A DNA stretch of 57,573 nt, from NCBI GenBank assembly GCA_002361235.1, contig DESI01000006.1, positions 1 through 57,573 on the forward strand. Reading direction: 5' to 3'. Source of the DNA: Porphyromonadaceae bacterium UBA3318 (GTDB lineage: Bacteria; Bacteroidota; Bacteroidia; Bacteroidales; Muribaculaceae). The notes under the pieces are model-generated. The model was not told where the DNA came from and made no database searches. It was given only the letters and a program-made list of their open reading frames with translations. Each line of letters opens with the position of its first letter. The first letter of the stretch is position 1. This document shows positions 8,344 to 18,090 of this stretch, in pieces. Both the position numbers and the translations under genes were made by a program.

Positions 8344-10491
8344 TTACTTTGTCTCAGCTGTATTCTCTGAAGCCTTCGGGGCTGCATCCTTGGCGGGATT
8401 CTTCAGGTACTTGTCAAGGAAGCGGAAGAAGCAGCGCTGCCACAGGATGGCATTCTGCGGTTTCAGAATCCAGTGGTTTTCGTCGGGGAATACCACCATC
8501 TCGGCCTCGAGACCGTGCATCTTGGCGGCGTTGAAGGCCATCATGCCCTGCGAGGCAAGGATTCGGTAATCGAGTTCGCCCACGGTGATGAGCATAGGCG
8601 CCTGCCATTCGTTGACGTAGCGGTGGGGCGAGTTGGCGAATGTACGCTGTGCCGTGGCATTCTCCTTGTCCCAGTATGCGCCGCCCATATCGAAGTCGGC
8701 AAACCACATTTCCTCGGTCTCGAGATACTGTGACTCCATGTTGAAGATACCGGCATGAGCGATCAGGGCTGCAAAGCGGCCGTTGTTGTGACCTGCCAGC
8801 CAGTAAACCGAGAAGCCGCCGTAGCTTGCGCCGATGGCTCCCACATGGTCAGCGTCAACGTAGGGCTGCGACTTGATGTAGTCGGTGGCCGCGAAGTAAT
8901 CCTGCATGTTCTGGCCGCCGTAGTCACCCGAAATCTGACGGTTCCATTCCGTGCCGAAGCCCGGCAGACCGCGACGGTTGGGTGCGATTACGACATACCC
9001 GTGGGCGGCCATGATCATGAAGTTCCAGCGGTAGCTCCAGAACTGGCTTACGGCCTGTTGCGGGCCGCCCTGGCAATACAGGATGGCGGGATATTTCTTG
9101 TTGGGGTCGAAGTCCGGGGGAAGGATCTCCCAGCACGTCATCATCTTGCCGTCGGTGGTGGGTACCATTACCTTGCGCACCTCGCCGAGCTTGAGCTGGT
9201 CAAGCAGATCCTTGTTGATCTGCGTCAGCATCTTGGTCTCGGACTGTCCCTTGGTCACAAGGCAGATGTCGGCGGGCTCGCGCATGGAGCGGCGCATCGT
9301 GATGGCGGCGTTGTCGCTGACGGGAATCACCGAACCGTAGTCATACTGACCGGCTGCGACCGTGTCGATGGCGCATGTGTTCACGTCGATGCTGAACACA
9401 GGCTCCGTGCCCTCGTAATAACCGGTGAACCAGATGGACTTGCCGTTCTTGGCCCACGCAATCTGCTCGGGCCAGTAGTCCCAGTTCTCGGTCAGATCTT
9501 TCTTGGCGCCGGTCTTGACGTCCATCACCATCAGGCGCTTCTTGTCGCTCTCGTATTTGGGAGTGGCCATCGACAGCCATGCTAACTGTTTGCCGTCGGG
9601 CGAGAACGCCGGGTCGGTGTTGTAGCCCTGTTCGCCGGGAGTCAGGATTTTGGTCGACTTGTCGGCGAGGTTGTACTGATACAGGTTGGAGTTGGTAGAG
9701 AATGCGTAATCCTGGCCCTTCAGCTTGCGGCTGACATAAACCAGCGACTGACCGTCGGGTGCCCAGGCGAACGACTCGGCGCCGCCGAAGGGACGCATCG
9801 GGCATTCAAACGGCTCGCCGGCCATGATGTCGGCCTCGTTCTTGATGCCGTCGTTGTCGAAATCAGCCACGAAGGGGTGGGGTATCTGTGTCACCCATTC
9901 GTCCCAGTGCTTGTACATCAGGTCGTCGACAACACGGCCTGTTGTCTTTGGCAGTCCCTCGAACAGGGTGGAATCCTTGTCGAAGGCGTCGATGGGGGAG
10001 CTGAACACGATGTGCTTCTCGTCGGGAGCGATGGAGAAACACTCGATGCCGTTCTTCATTTCTGTAAGACGCTTCACGTCGCCGCCGTCAGCATTCATGC
10101 GGTATATCTGTACCGCGTCGGTTTCCTTGTCTTTGGCCAGGAAAGCGATTTTCTCGCCGTTGGCATACCAGCGGATGTTACCTTCGGAACCTGCAGTCTT
10201 GGTGAGACGCTTCATGTTCTGGCCGTCGGCATCCATCACATAGATCTCGGCGTTACCCTTGTTTTCCTCGATGTCCTCGTAGGTGAGGGTGAAGATGATT
10301 TTCGATCCGTCGGGCGACGGCTGCGGGTCGCCTATGCGGCCGAACGATTCCAGCACTTCCGGAGTCATCATGCCGTCCACAACCTTCACGTCGGGTTTCT
10401 CGATGATTTTTTCACTCGTTCCCTTGTCTCCGCATCCGGTCAGAGCAAGTGGCAACAACATGGCACACATGGTCAATCCTGTTTTGTTCAT
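8344..10491 (-). CDS. S9 family (prolyl oligopeptidase-type) serine peptidase, lipoprotein
   Basis: The 715-residue protein starts MNKTGLTMCAMLLPLALTGC, a lipoprotein signal with the lipobox LTGC, so it is probably anchored in the envelope. I chose the ATG at 10491 rather than the upstream in-frame start (10554), which would bury the signal behind 21 charged residues inside ygiQ. The first two thirds are a beta-propeller with repeated blocks (for example PSPDGSKIIF and FSPDGKQLAW). The C-terminal alpha/beta hydrolase has Ser556 in GASYGG, Asp641 in GELDYR and His673 in DENHW. The family includes dipeptidyl and prolyl tripeptidyl peptidases; the exact specificity is not evident. One base separates it from the stop of ygiQ. 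Confidence 0.92.
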   Translation of the reverse strand: MNKTGLTMCAMLLPLALTGCGDKGTSEKIIEKPDVKVVDGMMTPEVLESFGRIGDPQPSPDGSKIIFTLTYEDIEENKGNAEIYVMDADGQNMKRLTKTAGSEGNIRWYANGEKIAFLAKDKETDAVQIYRMNADGGDVKRLTEMKNGIECFSIAPDEKHIVFSSPIDAFDKDSTLFEGLPKTTGRVVDDLMYKHWDEWVTQIPHPFVADFDNDGIKNEADIMAGEPFECPMRPFGGAESFAWAPDGQSLVYVSRKLKGQDYAFSTNSNLYQYNLADKSTKILTPGEQGYNTDPAFSPDGKQLAWLSMATPKYESDKKRLMVMDVKTGAKKDLTENWDYWPEQIAWAKNGKSIWFTGYYEGTEPVFSIDVNTCAIDTVAAGQYDYGSVIPVSDNAAITMRRSMREPADICLVTKGQSETKMLTQINKDLLDQLKLGEVRKVMVPTTDGKMMTCWEILPPDFDPNKKYPAILYCQGGPQQAVSQFWSYRWNFMIMAAHGYVVIAPNRRGLPGFGTEWNRQISGDYGGQNMQDYFAATDYIKSQPYVDADHVGAIGASYGGFSVYWLAGHNNGRFAALIAHAGIFNMESQYLETEEMWFADFDMGGAYWDKENATAQRTFANSPHRYVNEWQAPMLITVGELDYRILASQGMMAFNAAKMHGLEAEMVVFPDENHWILKPQNAILWQRCFFRFLDKYLKNPAKDAAPKASENTAETK

Positions 10492-10492
10492 G

Positions 10493-12466
10493 TCATTTAT
10501 GTTTAGGTTTACGTTTAGTTCGATTTTGGTTTCCCTCTCTGCGCGTCGCTGCACCTCCCCGAGTCGCGTAGCCGTTTCCGTCAGGAGCTCCGCTCCCGCG
10601 CGTTTTCGCGCCTCCCCGTGTCGCTGCGCCGTTTCCGGGGTACAGTATCTGTATCAGATCCGGCCTGCGCATCTTGCGCAGCTCCGTTATGATGCCCTGC
10701 CGTTCCTCCGGCTTGTACCAGAAGAAGAACCGCCTCTGCGCCAGTTTCTGCTCCTGTGTCTTGGCGGTGTAGACTTTCTCGCCCGTGTAGGGGTGGATTC
10801 CGGTGTAATATATCTCCGTAGCCACCGTCATGGGCGTAGGGGTGAAATCCTGCACTTGTTCCAGCTGGAAGTTCAGCCCTTTGGTTATGGCCGACAGCTC
10901 GGCCATATCCTCCTCGTGACAGGCCGGGTGCGACGAGATAAAGTAGGGAATCAGCTGTTGTTTAATTCCTGCTTCCTCGTTCACGCGGTCGAAGATGCGT
11001 TTGAATTTCCTGAACAGTTCGAAGCTTGGCTTGCGCATGCAGTCCAACACACGGTCGGAGGTATGCTCCGGCGCCACCTTCAGGCGCCCTGAGACATGCA
11101 ACCGTATCAGTTCCTCGATATACCGGCGGTTGGTCTGCCGCACACGGTCGTCGGGATTATCCGCCATGGCCAGGTCGTAGCGCACACCGCTGCCGATAAA
11201 CGATTTCTTGACCCCCGGCACGCTGTCGGCGGCATGGTACACGTCGAGCAGCGGCGCATGGTCGTTGTTGAGGTTAGGACAAGGCTTGGGGTGCAGGCAT
11301 GACGGTCGCATACACTTGCTGCAGATGTCACGGTTGCGTCCTCCCATCGCGTACATGTTGGCCGACGGACCCCCAAGGTCCGAGATATAGCCCTTGAAGT
11401 CGGGCATGTGCGTGATCTGCTCAACCTCGCGCACTATCGATTCCTTCGACCGCGAGGCGATGAATTTGCCCTGGTGTGCCGAGATGGTACAGAAGGCGCA
11501 GCCTCCGAAACATCCGCGGTGCATACACACCGAATGGCGTATCATTTCGTATGCAGGTATGGTCTTTCCCTTGTAGCGCGGATGCGGCATACGGGTGTAG
11601 GGGAGGTCGAATGTGGCGTCAACCTCCTCGGTGGTCATGGGCGGATACATCGGATTGATGCGCACGGTCTTACCGAGTGCACGCTGATATATCACGCGGC
11701 CGTGATATTTGTTGGATTCCTCCTCAACATGCCGGAAATTCAGCGACTGTTTGCGCTTGTCTTTCAGGCATTCCTCATAGCTGGACAGTTCGATGGCATC
11801 GGGTTCCGGCTCCTTATCGGTCAGGAAAACGGTCTGCGGCACGTCGGTAATGTCCTGTATCTTCTCGCCGGCCTCGATGCGGCGCGTCAGTTCCAGCATG
11901 GTGCGTTCGCCCATGCCGTACACTATCATGTCAACGGGGGCGTCAAGCAGGAACGGTGGGCGCAGACGGTCCTGCCAGTAGTCGTAATGCGATACGCGGC
12001 GCAGTGACGCCTCGATGCCACCCGCTATGACCGGCACGTCGGGGTAAAGCTCGCGCAGTATCTTGGAATAGACTATGGTGGGATAGTCCGGGCGCATTCC
12101 GTGGCGTCCCCCCGGTGTATAGGCGTCGTCGTGACGCAGGCGGCGGTTGGCCGTGTAATGGTTCACCATCGAATCCATCGCACCTGCCGAAACTCCAAAA
12201 TAGAGGCGCGGCTTACCAAGTTTCTTGAAGTCGCGCAGGTCGTCGCGCCAGTTGGGCTGGGGCACGATGGCCACCTTATAGCCGGCATGCTGCAGCACAC
12301 GGCCTATGACCGCGGCGCCGAACGACGGATGGTCAACGTAGGCGTCGCCCGAAAACAGGATGATGTCGGCCTGGTCCCAGCCCAGCGCCTTCATCTCGTC
12401 GCGGCTCGTGGGCAGGAAGTCCTCGCGTCGCGGATAAGTGTATGTCTCAATTTTGTTTTGTTGCAT
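10493..12466 (-). CDS. ygiQ: YgiQ-family radical SAM protein with repeat-derived C-terminal tail
   Basis: This is a large radical SAM enzyme of unknown reaction in the UPF0313/YgiQ family. An N-terminal cobalamin-binding-like domain (GDAYVDHPSFGAAVIGRVLQ) precedes the iron-sulfur motif CMHRGCFGGCAFC, which contains the CxxxCxxC that binds the 4Fe-4S cluster. A second Cys-rich stretch follows (CSKCMRPSCLHPKPCPN). Start ATG 12466 gives 657 residues and overlaps uvrB by 20 bases; an alternative ATG at 12502 would add 12 residues. The last 45-50 residues (from about GNGAATRGG) are Gly/Ala/Thr/Arg-rich and encoded by tandem copies of a REP-like DNA repeat, so they are probably a late addition to the reading frame. 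Confidence 0.88.
   Translation of the reverse strand: MQQNKIETYTYPRREDFLPTSRDEMKALGWDQADIILFSGDAYVDHPSFGAAVIGRVLQHAGYKVAIVPQPNWRDDLRDFKKLGKPRLYFGVSAGAMDSMVNHYTANRRLRHDDAYTPGGRHGMRPDYPTIVYSKILRELYPDVPVIAGGIEASLRRVSHYDYWQDRLRPPFLLDAPVDMIVYGMGERTMLELTRRIEAGEKIQDITDVPQTVFLTDKEPEPDAIELSSYEECLKDKRKQSLNFRHVEEESNKYHGRVIYQRALGKTVRINPMYPPMTTEEVDATFDLPYTRMPHPRYKGKTIPAYEMIRHSVCMHRGCFGGCAFCTISAHQGKFIASRSKESIVREVEQITHMPDFKGYISDLGGPSANMYAMGGRNRDICSKCMRPSCLHPKPCPNLNNDHAPLLDVYHAADSVPGVKKSFIGSGVRYDLAMADNPDDRVRQTNRRYIEELIRLHVSGRLKVAPEHTSDRVLDCMRKPSFELFRKFKRIFDRVNEEAGIKQQLIPYFISSHPACHEEDMAELSAITKGLNFQLEQVQDFTPTPMTVATEIYYTGIHPYTGEKVYTAKTQEQKLAQRRFFFWYKPEERQGIITELRKMRRPDLIQILYPGNGAATRGGAKTRGSGAPDGNGYATRGGAATRREGNQNRTKRKPKHK
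10545..10640 (-). repeat. REP-like element, one full and flanking partial copies, inside the 3' end of ygiQ
   Basis: On the minus strand the core (10597-10563) reads GGGAGCGG then CTCCTGACGGAAACGGCT and CGCGAC. It agrees with 48918-48952 at 31 of 35 positions. A second partial copy (10640-10620, with GGAAACGGCGCAGCGAC) lies 57 bp away, and a GTCGCTGC fragment begins at 10545. Between the copies is a small perfect hairpin, GCGCG-TTTT-CGCGC. All of it is translated as the tail of YgiQ. Confidence 0.75.
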
Positions 12467-14585
12467 CTTTAGCTGTTTCTGTGGCTTCGGCACGCGATTC
12501 AAGCATATCCTGCAGCCCCACCAACTGGTCGCGCAGGCGAGCCGCCTCGATGAAGTCGGTGCGGCGAGCCGCGTCTATCATGTCGCGTTTCACTATCTCT
12601 ATCTGCTTCTCCAGCTCGGGCGGCGTCATATATTCCAGCACCGGTTCGGCGGCGAATACAGCCTGGTGTTCTTCTTCGATATAGGGACGCTGTTTGCGCG
12701 GTGCGGTCGGGTTCTGGGGTTTCTGGGGACTCGGGATTCTTGACTTCCCTTTGGTCGGGTTCTGCGCCTTGGCCTCGGCAGCCTCGCCGTAGATTTCCAC
12801 CAGCTCGTTGTGGCTTTTCTTGGCGATGGGGGTGGGTGTGATGCCGTGTGCCTCGTTGTAAAGCATCTGCTTGGCGCGGCGACGGTTGGTCTCCTCGATG
12901 GTCTGGCGCATGGAGTCGGTTATCTTGTCGGCATACATTATGACGCGGCCGTTCACGTTACGCGCGGCGCGGCCTGCGGTCTGCGTCAGGCTGCGGTGGT
13001 TGCGCAGAAAACCCTCCTTGTCGGCGTCCAGGATGGCCACGAGGCTGACCTGCGGCAGATCCAGACCCTCGCGCAGCAGGTTCACGCCTATAAGCACGTC
13101 GTACACACCCTCGCGAAGATCCTCCAGAATCTTGATGCGCTCCAATGTGTCAACGTCGCTGTGGATATAGGCCGAGTTGATGCCCCATTTTATCAGGTGC
13201 TTGTTCAGTTCCTCGGCCATGCGCTTGGTGAGCGTGGTGACCAATACGCGCTCGTCGGCGTCTATGCGCTGGCGTATCTGTTCCATCAGGTCGTCTATCT
13301 GGTTCAGGGTCGGACGTATCTCGATTTCGGGGTCGAGAAGTCCCGTGGGACGTATCACCTGTTCCACAAACACACCTTCGGTCTGCTGCAGCTCATAGTC
13401 GCCAGGCGTGGCGCTCACATAGATGGTCTGTGGAGTGAGGCGTTCGAACTCCTCGAACTTCAGCGGGCGGTTGTCGATGGCTGCCGGCAGACGGAAACCG
13501 TATTCCACCAGGTTCATCTTGCGCGACAGGTCACCTCCGTTCATGCCCCGTATCTGCGGCAGTGTCACGTGGCTCTCGTCAATGATGGTCAGGAAGTCTT
13601 TGGGAAAATAGTCCAGGAGGCAGAAGGGGCGCATGCCGGGTTCGCGCCCGTCGAAGTATCGTGAATAGTTCTCGATGCCGCTGCAGTGTCCTAATTCCTT
13701 GATCATCTCCAGGTCGTACGTCACGCGCTCACGGAGCCGTTCTGCTTCCAGAATCTTACCCTCGTGCATGAAGAAGTCTACCTGCTTGCCCAGGTCCACG
13801 GCTATCTGGTCCACGGCCTTGGCGGTGCGCTCCTTGCTTGTCACGAAGATGTTGGCCGGATAGATGTTGAATCCCTCCAGGTCCGTAAGCACAGCACCCG
13901 ATACGGGGTCCACGGTCTGCACTTTCTCGATCTCGTCGCCCCAGAACACCACGCGCAGCCTGATTTCCTCGAACGACAGCATGATGTCCACTGTATCGCC
14001 TCGCACACGGAACTGACCGCTCTGCAGGTCGGTCTCCGTGCGGCTGTACAGCGAGCTGACCAGGTCGCGCAGGAACTGGTTGCGGCTCACGCGCTGGCCA
14101 ACCTTGACCGATACGGCCGTCTGGCGGAAGTCCTCGGGATTGCCCATGCCGTAGATGCAGCTCACCGACGACACCACGATGACGTCACGGCGTCCCGACA
14201 TCAGGGCCGCCGCCGTGGAGAGGCGCAGCTTGTCGATCTGCTCGTTGATCATCAGGTCCTTTTCGATGTATTTGTCGCTGCCGGGTATATAGGCTTCGGG
14301 CTGGTAGTAGTCATAGTACGAGACGAAGTATTGCACGGAATTCTCCGGGAAGAAAGACTTCATCTCGGAGTATAGCTGCGCGGCCAGCGTCTTGTTGTGC
14401 GACAGTATCAGCGTGGGACGCTTCACCTGCTGTATCACGTTGGCCATGGTGAAGGTCTTGCCGGAGCCGGTGACGCCGAGCAGCGTCTGATGGGGGAGTC
14501 CGTTGCGGACACCCTCGGCCAGCTCGGCTATGGCTTCGGGCTGGTCGCCCGTGGGCATATATTCTGATGTCAGTTTGAATTCCAT
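12447..14585 (-). CDS. uvrB: Excinuclease ABC subunit B
   Basis: The 712-residue protein is the damage-verifying helicase-like subunit of nucleotide excision repair; it is loaded by UvrA and recruits UvrC. Walker A GVTGSGKT is near residue 38. The beta-hairpin region follows (FVSYYDYYQPEAYIPGSDKY), and the helicase motifs TIIDESHVTLPQ, YVSATPGDYE and QTAGRAARN are in order. After an A/P/K-rich linker there is a UVR motif at the C-terminus (EKQIEIVKRDMIDAARRTDF). Length is slightly above the usual 660-680 because of that linker. It lies between nspC (24-base gap) and ygiQ (overlap) and is probably transcribed with them. Confidence 0.97.
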   Translation of the reverse strand: MEFKLTSEYMPTGDQPEAIAELAEGVRNGLPHQTLLGVTGSGKTFTMANVIQQVKRPTLILSHNKTLAAQLYSEMKSFFPENSVQYFVSYYDYYQPEAYIPGSDKYIEKDLMINEQIDKLRLSTAAALMSGRRDVIVVSSVSCIYGMGNPEDFRQTAVSVKVGQRVSRNQFLRDLVSSLYSRTETDLQSGQFRVRGDTVDIMLSFEEIRLRVVFWGDEIEKVQTVDPVSGAVLTDLEGFNIYPANIFVTSKERTAKAVDQIAVDLGKQVDFFMHEGKILEAERLRERVTYDLEMIKELGHCSGIENYSRYFDGREPGMRPFCLLDYFPKDFLTIIDESHVTLPQIRGMNGGDLSRKMNLVEYGFRLPAAIDNRPLKFEEFERLTPQTIYVSATPGDYELQQTEGVFVEQVIRPTGLLDPEIEIRPTLNQIDDLMEQIRQRIDADERVLVTTLTKRMAEELNKHLIKWGINSAYIHSDVDTLERIKILEDLREGVYDVLIGVNLLREGLDLPQVSLVAILDADKEGFLRNHRSLTQTAGRAARNVNGRVIMYADKITDSMRQTIEETNRRRAKQMLYNEAHGITPTPIAKKSHNELVEIYGEAAEAKAQNPTKGKSRIPSPQKPQNPTAPRKQRPYIEEEHQAVFAAEPVLEYMTPPELEKQIEIVKRDMIDAARRTDFIEAARLRDQLVGLQDMLESRAEATETAKDATKQN

Positions 14586-14609
14586 TGTAAATCGGGGTTT
14601 GGGAGAGTC

Positions 14610-15746
14610 TCAGTCCATGCGGTCGCGGTAGTCGTCGTAGGTGAATTCGCGAAGCAGCACGGCCTCACTTTCGCGTGGCTGGTACCAGATGGAGGGATGC
14701 TGAATGCCGTTGAACATGTTGGTCTTTACCGTGGTGTAATGGTTCATGTCGCACAGCGTGAGACGGTCGCCCGGCTTTAGCGGACGGTCGAAGCACCAGT
14801 CTCCGACGAAGTCACCGGACAGGCACGAGTTACCGCCGAGGCGGTATCTGTACGGAGGGTCTGCGCCGTCGGCCACAGTACCGATGGCCTCCTCCACGCG
14901 GGGCTGATAGGGCATCTCCAGGCAATCGGGCATGTGGCAGGCAAACGAGGCGTCGATTATGGCGGTCTTGATGCCGGCGTCCTCCACCACGTCCAACACC
15001 TCGGTCACTAAATCGCCTGTCTGCCATGTGAATGCGCTGCCCGGTTCAAGAATAATCTCAAGATCGGGATACCGCTCGTGCAGACGCTTCATCAGCTTTA
15101 TCAGATGCTCGGTGTCATAGTCCTTGCGCGTTATGAGGTGGCCGCCGCCCATATTCAGCCATTTCAGGCCGGGCAGCAGGTGGCCGTATTGCTCGATAAA
15201 GGCGTCCAGTACCTTCTCCAGATCGTGGCTGTCGCTTTCGCACAGGGCGTGGAAGTGCAGTCCTTCGATCCCGTCGGGAAGGCCGTTCGCGAGTTTGTCA
15301 GGATTCTCGCCGAAGCGCGAGCCGGGAACGCACGGATTGTATATGTCTGTCTCGATTACGCTACAGTGCGGGTTGACGCGAAGCCCCACGCTGACCTTTC
15401 GGTCGGCCGCCTCAATCTGGGAACGGAACTTTTCGTACTGGGCCAGCGAATTGAACGTGATGTGGCTGCACCCTTTCAGAAACTCGGGGAATGTCCGCTC
15501 GGTGTATACCGGGCAATAGGCATGCACGTCGTGTCCGAGGTAGTCCAGCGACAGCTTCATCTCGTTGAGCGAGCTGGCCGTGGAGCTGTGGAAATATTCT
15601 TTTATCACCGGGAATGTCTTCCAAAGCGCGTTGGCCTTGAACGCCATGATTATCTTGACGTCCGCGGCTTCGGCCACCCGTTTCAGTTTCTCCAGATTGG
15701 CCCGCAGCCTGTCTTCATATACTATGTAATATGGTGTATCAATCAT
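14610..15746 (-). CDS. nspC: Carboxynorspermidine decarboxylase
   Basis: The 378-residue PLP enzyme belongs to the alanine-racemase-fold decarboxylases and performs the last step of the carboxyspermidine/carboxynorspermidine route to spermidine or norspermidine. The Schiff-base lysine is Lys37 in MAFKANALW. Further family blocks are SSLNEMKLS, LRVNPHCSVIETDIYNP, the glycine turn WLNMGGGHLI and LEPGSAFTW, and the Cys/Asp active-site block of the partner subunit is GDFVGDWCFD. Its usual partner, carboxynorspermidine dehydrogenase, is not in the window. The start overlaps the end of the helicase gene by 8 bases, so it sits in an operon of DNA-repair genes with no obvious functional link. Confidence 0.93.
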   Translation of the reverse strand: MIDTPYYIVYEDRLRANLEKLKRVAEAADVKIIMAFKANALWKTFPVIKEYFHSSTASSLNEMKLSLDYLGHDVHAYCPVYTERTFPEFLKGCSHITFNSLAQYEKFRSQIEAADRKVSVGLRVNPHCSVIETDIYNPCVPGSRFGENPDKLANGLPDGIEGLHFHALCESDSHDLEKVLDAFIEQYGHLLPGLKWLNMGGGHLITRKDYDTEHLIKLMKRLHERYPDLEIILEPGSAFTWQTGDLVTEVLDVVEDAGIKTAIIDASFACHMPDCLEMPYQPRVEEAIGTVADGADPPYRYRLGGNSCLSGDFVGDWCFDRPLKPGDRLTLCDMNHYTTVKTNMFNGIQHPSIWYQPRESEAVLLREFTYDDYRDRMD

Positions 15747-18090
15747 CGATTATATTGAACTTGGCAAATTGCAACAACAGTCGTTTCACACCCACGTTCT
15801 CGAATTCCACGACAATGCCTTCGAGTCCGGAAACGCTGGTGAAGTCATTAATAGAACCTATACCGAACTTCTTATGTTCGATTTTCATCCCCTTCTTGAG
15901 TTCCTGCATGGTGTGGGTAGGCATCTCGTCGAGGGACTTGGCATCGGTGTTTTTACTCGCCTTGAGCTTGGCGGCCGACACGAAACCTCCGAAATACAAT
16001 GATTCCGACGACCTGGTCTGGCCGTAGCTGCGTGTGCGTTGAGAACTGCCGTAGCCGCCGAAACTGCTGCGGTAGTTCATCACCGGATTGGTGAAGTCGT
16101 TCTCCATACCGGATGTCTCCATCTTGACGAATTTCGGGTCGATGTCGCTCAGGAATCGGCTTGGTGAGGTCATAACGGTCTGGCCGTTGCGGAAGCGCGA
16201 TTTGGCGTAGCTGAGCATACACGTGTCCTTGGCGCGGGTTATCGCCACATACAGCAGACGGCGTTCCTCCTCAACCTCCGACATGGATTCCAGCGCCATA
16301 GCCGAGGGGAACAGTTCTTCCTCCACGCCTACGATGTAGACATGCTTGAACTCCAGTCCCTTGGCGGCGTGGGCCGTCATCAGCGTCACCTTCGGGCCAG
16401 CCTGCTCGTCCTTCTGGTCCTGGTCCGTGGCCAGCATCACTTCGCTGAGGAACGAGGTCATAGACACGTCGCCTTCGCCGCTCTCGATGCGGAACTCCAC
16501 GAACTCCTTCATGCTGCGCAGCAACTCCGTAAGGTTCTCCTGGCGGCTGATGCTTTCGGGAGTGTTCTCGTGGGCCAGCATGGTGAGCATACCTGTGCGG
16601 TTGTACACCAACTGTCCCACCTCGTAGGCGTTGTGCGTTGCGCTGTCGGTCATGAACTGACGCATCAACTCAACGAACCGGTCAAGTTTTCCGCGTGTGC
16701 CGCTATTGACCGGCAGGGGATAGAGGTCGGGATTGGCCAATACCTGCCATAGGCTGACTTTGCCCGAAAGTGCCGTATCGCGCACTTTCTTTAATGTGGT
16801 CTCGCCGATGCCCCGCGCCGGATAGTTGATGATGCGTCGCAGCGACTCGTCATCGTCGGGGTTGACGATGAGTCGGAAATAAGCCAAGGCGTCCTTCACC
16901 TCCTTGCGCTGGTAGAACGCTGTGCTGCCGTATATGCGGTAGGGCATGGAACGTTTGCGCAACGCCTCCTCCAATACGCGGCTCTGCGCGTTGGTGCGGT
17001 ACAGCACGGCATAGTCCTCGTAGGTGTCGTGTTCCGTGAGCACGCTCTGCGCGATGCGGGCCGCTACGAGCGAGGCTTCCTCCAGGTCGCTGTATGTCTG
17101 CACAATATCAACGGGCGCGCCCTCGGCGTTCTCGCTGTAAACGTTCTTGGCCAGTTGGCGGGTGTTCTTCTCGATCAGCGAGCCGGAGGCGTTAACGATA
17201 TTCCGGGTGGAACGGTAGTTGCGCTCCAGCTTGAATGTCTTCAGACCGGGATAGAATCGCTCCAGGTCGATTATGTTGTTGATGTTGGCGCCACGGAACG
17301 AGTAGATGCTCTGCGCGTCGTCACCGACGACACACAGCTTGTTGTCAGGAGCGGCGAGCTGCGATATGACTAAGTGCTGGGCGTAGTTGGTGTCCTGATA
17401 CTCGTCTACGAGAATGTAGCGGAACTGTTCGGAGTATCGCTGACGCACCTCGGGATGTTCCGACAACAGCTTGTTCATGAAGAAGATGATGTCGTCGAAG
17501 TCCATGGCGTTGGCCATCCTGCAGCGGTCTACGTACATCTGGAATATCTTGGCGGTCATGGGCCTGCGCGCCTTCATGTCGTGGCCTCCGTATTGCCGTG
17601 CGTACTCGTCGGGAGTGAGCATGGCGTTCTTGGCATTGGAAATGCACGAGAAGATGGTGGCCGGCTTGTAATCCTTGTCCGACAGGCCCAGGTCCTTGAT
17701 TATCATCTTGACCAGGTTGCGCGAGTCGGTGGTGTCGTATATGCTGAACGAGGGCTTGAATCCCAACAGCTCGGCGTGGTTGCGCAGCAGTCGCAGGAAA
17801 ATGGAGTGGAAGGTGCCCATCGGGATACGGTGGGCGGCCTGAGGTCCCACCAGCGCCGAGATGCGGTCTTTCATCTCGCGCGCAGCCTTGTTGGTGAAGG
17901 TCAGCGCCAGGATGCGGTGAGGCTGGTAACCGCAGTTCAGCAGGTGCACCACCTTGTAGGTCAGCACGCGGGTCTTGCCCGATCCGGCGCCTGCTATCAC
18001 CAGCGAAGGGCCGTCGAGGTATTCCACGGCGGCGCGCTGTTGGACATTCAGTTTGTCGAGATATCTGTAATCCGGGGACGGTTGGGTCAT
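15739..18090 (-). CDS. pcrA: UvrD/PcrA-type superfamily 1 DNA helicase
   Basis: This is a 783-residue 3'-5' helicase of the UvrD/PcrA/Rep group acting in repair and replication-fork maintenance. It starts MTQPSPDYRYLDKLNVQQRA, with the Q motif followed by Walker A AGAGSGKT at residues 33-40. Other motifs are LVDEYQDTN (II), GDDAQSIYSFRGAN (III), LERNYRST (IV), MTAHAAKGLEF (V) and YVAITRA (VI). The frame stays open far upstream of 18090, but that stretch is the antisense shadow of the next gene. The ATG at 18090 gives a normal N-terminus and overlaps the upstream stop as ATGA, indicating translational coupling. The C-terminal 120 residues are variable and end in a Tudor-like fold typical of PcrA. 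Confidence 0.95.
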   Translation of the reverse strand: MTQPSPDYRYLDKLNVQQRAAVEYLDGPSLVIAGAGSGKTRVLTYKVVHLLNCGYQPHRILALTFTNKAAREMKDRISALVGPQAAHRIPMGTFHSIFLRLLRNHAELLGFKPSFSIYDTTDSRNLVKMIIKDLGLSDKDYKPATIFSCISNAKNAMLTPDEYARQYGGHDMKARRPMTAKIFQMYVDRCRMANAMDFDDIIFFMNKLLSEHPEVRQRYSEQFRYILVDEYQDTNYAQHLVISQLAAPDNKLCVVGDDAQSIYSFRGANINNIIDLERFYPGLKTFKLERNYRSTRNIVNASGSLIEKNTRQLAKNVYSENAEGAPVDIVQTYSDLEEASLVAARIAQSVLTEHDTYEDYAVLYRTNAQSRVLEEALRKRSMPYRIYGSTAFYQRKEVKDALAYFRLIVNPDDDESLRRIINYPARGIGETTLKKVRDTALSGKVSLWQVLANPDLYPLPVNSGTRGKLDRFVELMRQFMTDSATHNAYEVGQLVYNRTGMLTMLAHENTPESISRQENLTELLRSMKEFVEFRIESGEGDVSMTSFLSEVMLATDQDQKDEQAGPKVTLMTAHAAKGLEFKHVYIVGVEEELFPSAMALESMSEVEEERRLLYVAITRAKDTCMLSYAKSRFRNGQTVMTSPSRFLSDIDPKFVKMETSGMENDFTNPVMNYRSSFGGYGSSQRTRSYGQTRSSESLYFGGFVSAAKLKASKNTDAKSLDEMPTHTMQELKKGMKIEHKKFGIGSINDFTSVSGLEGIVVEFENVGVKRLLLQFAKFNIIDD

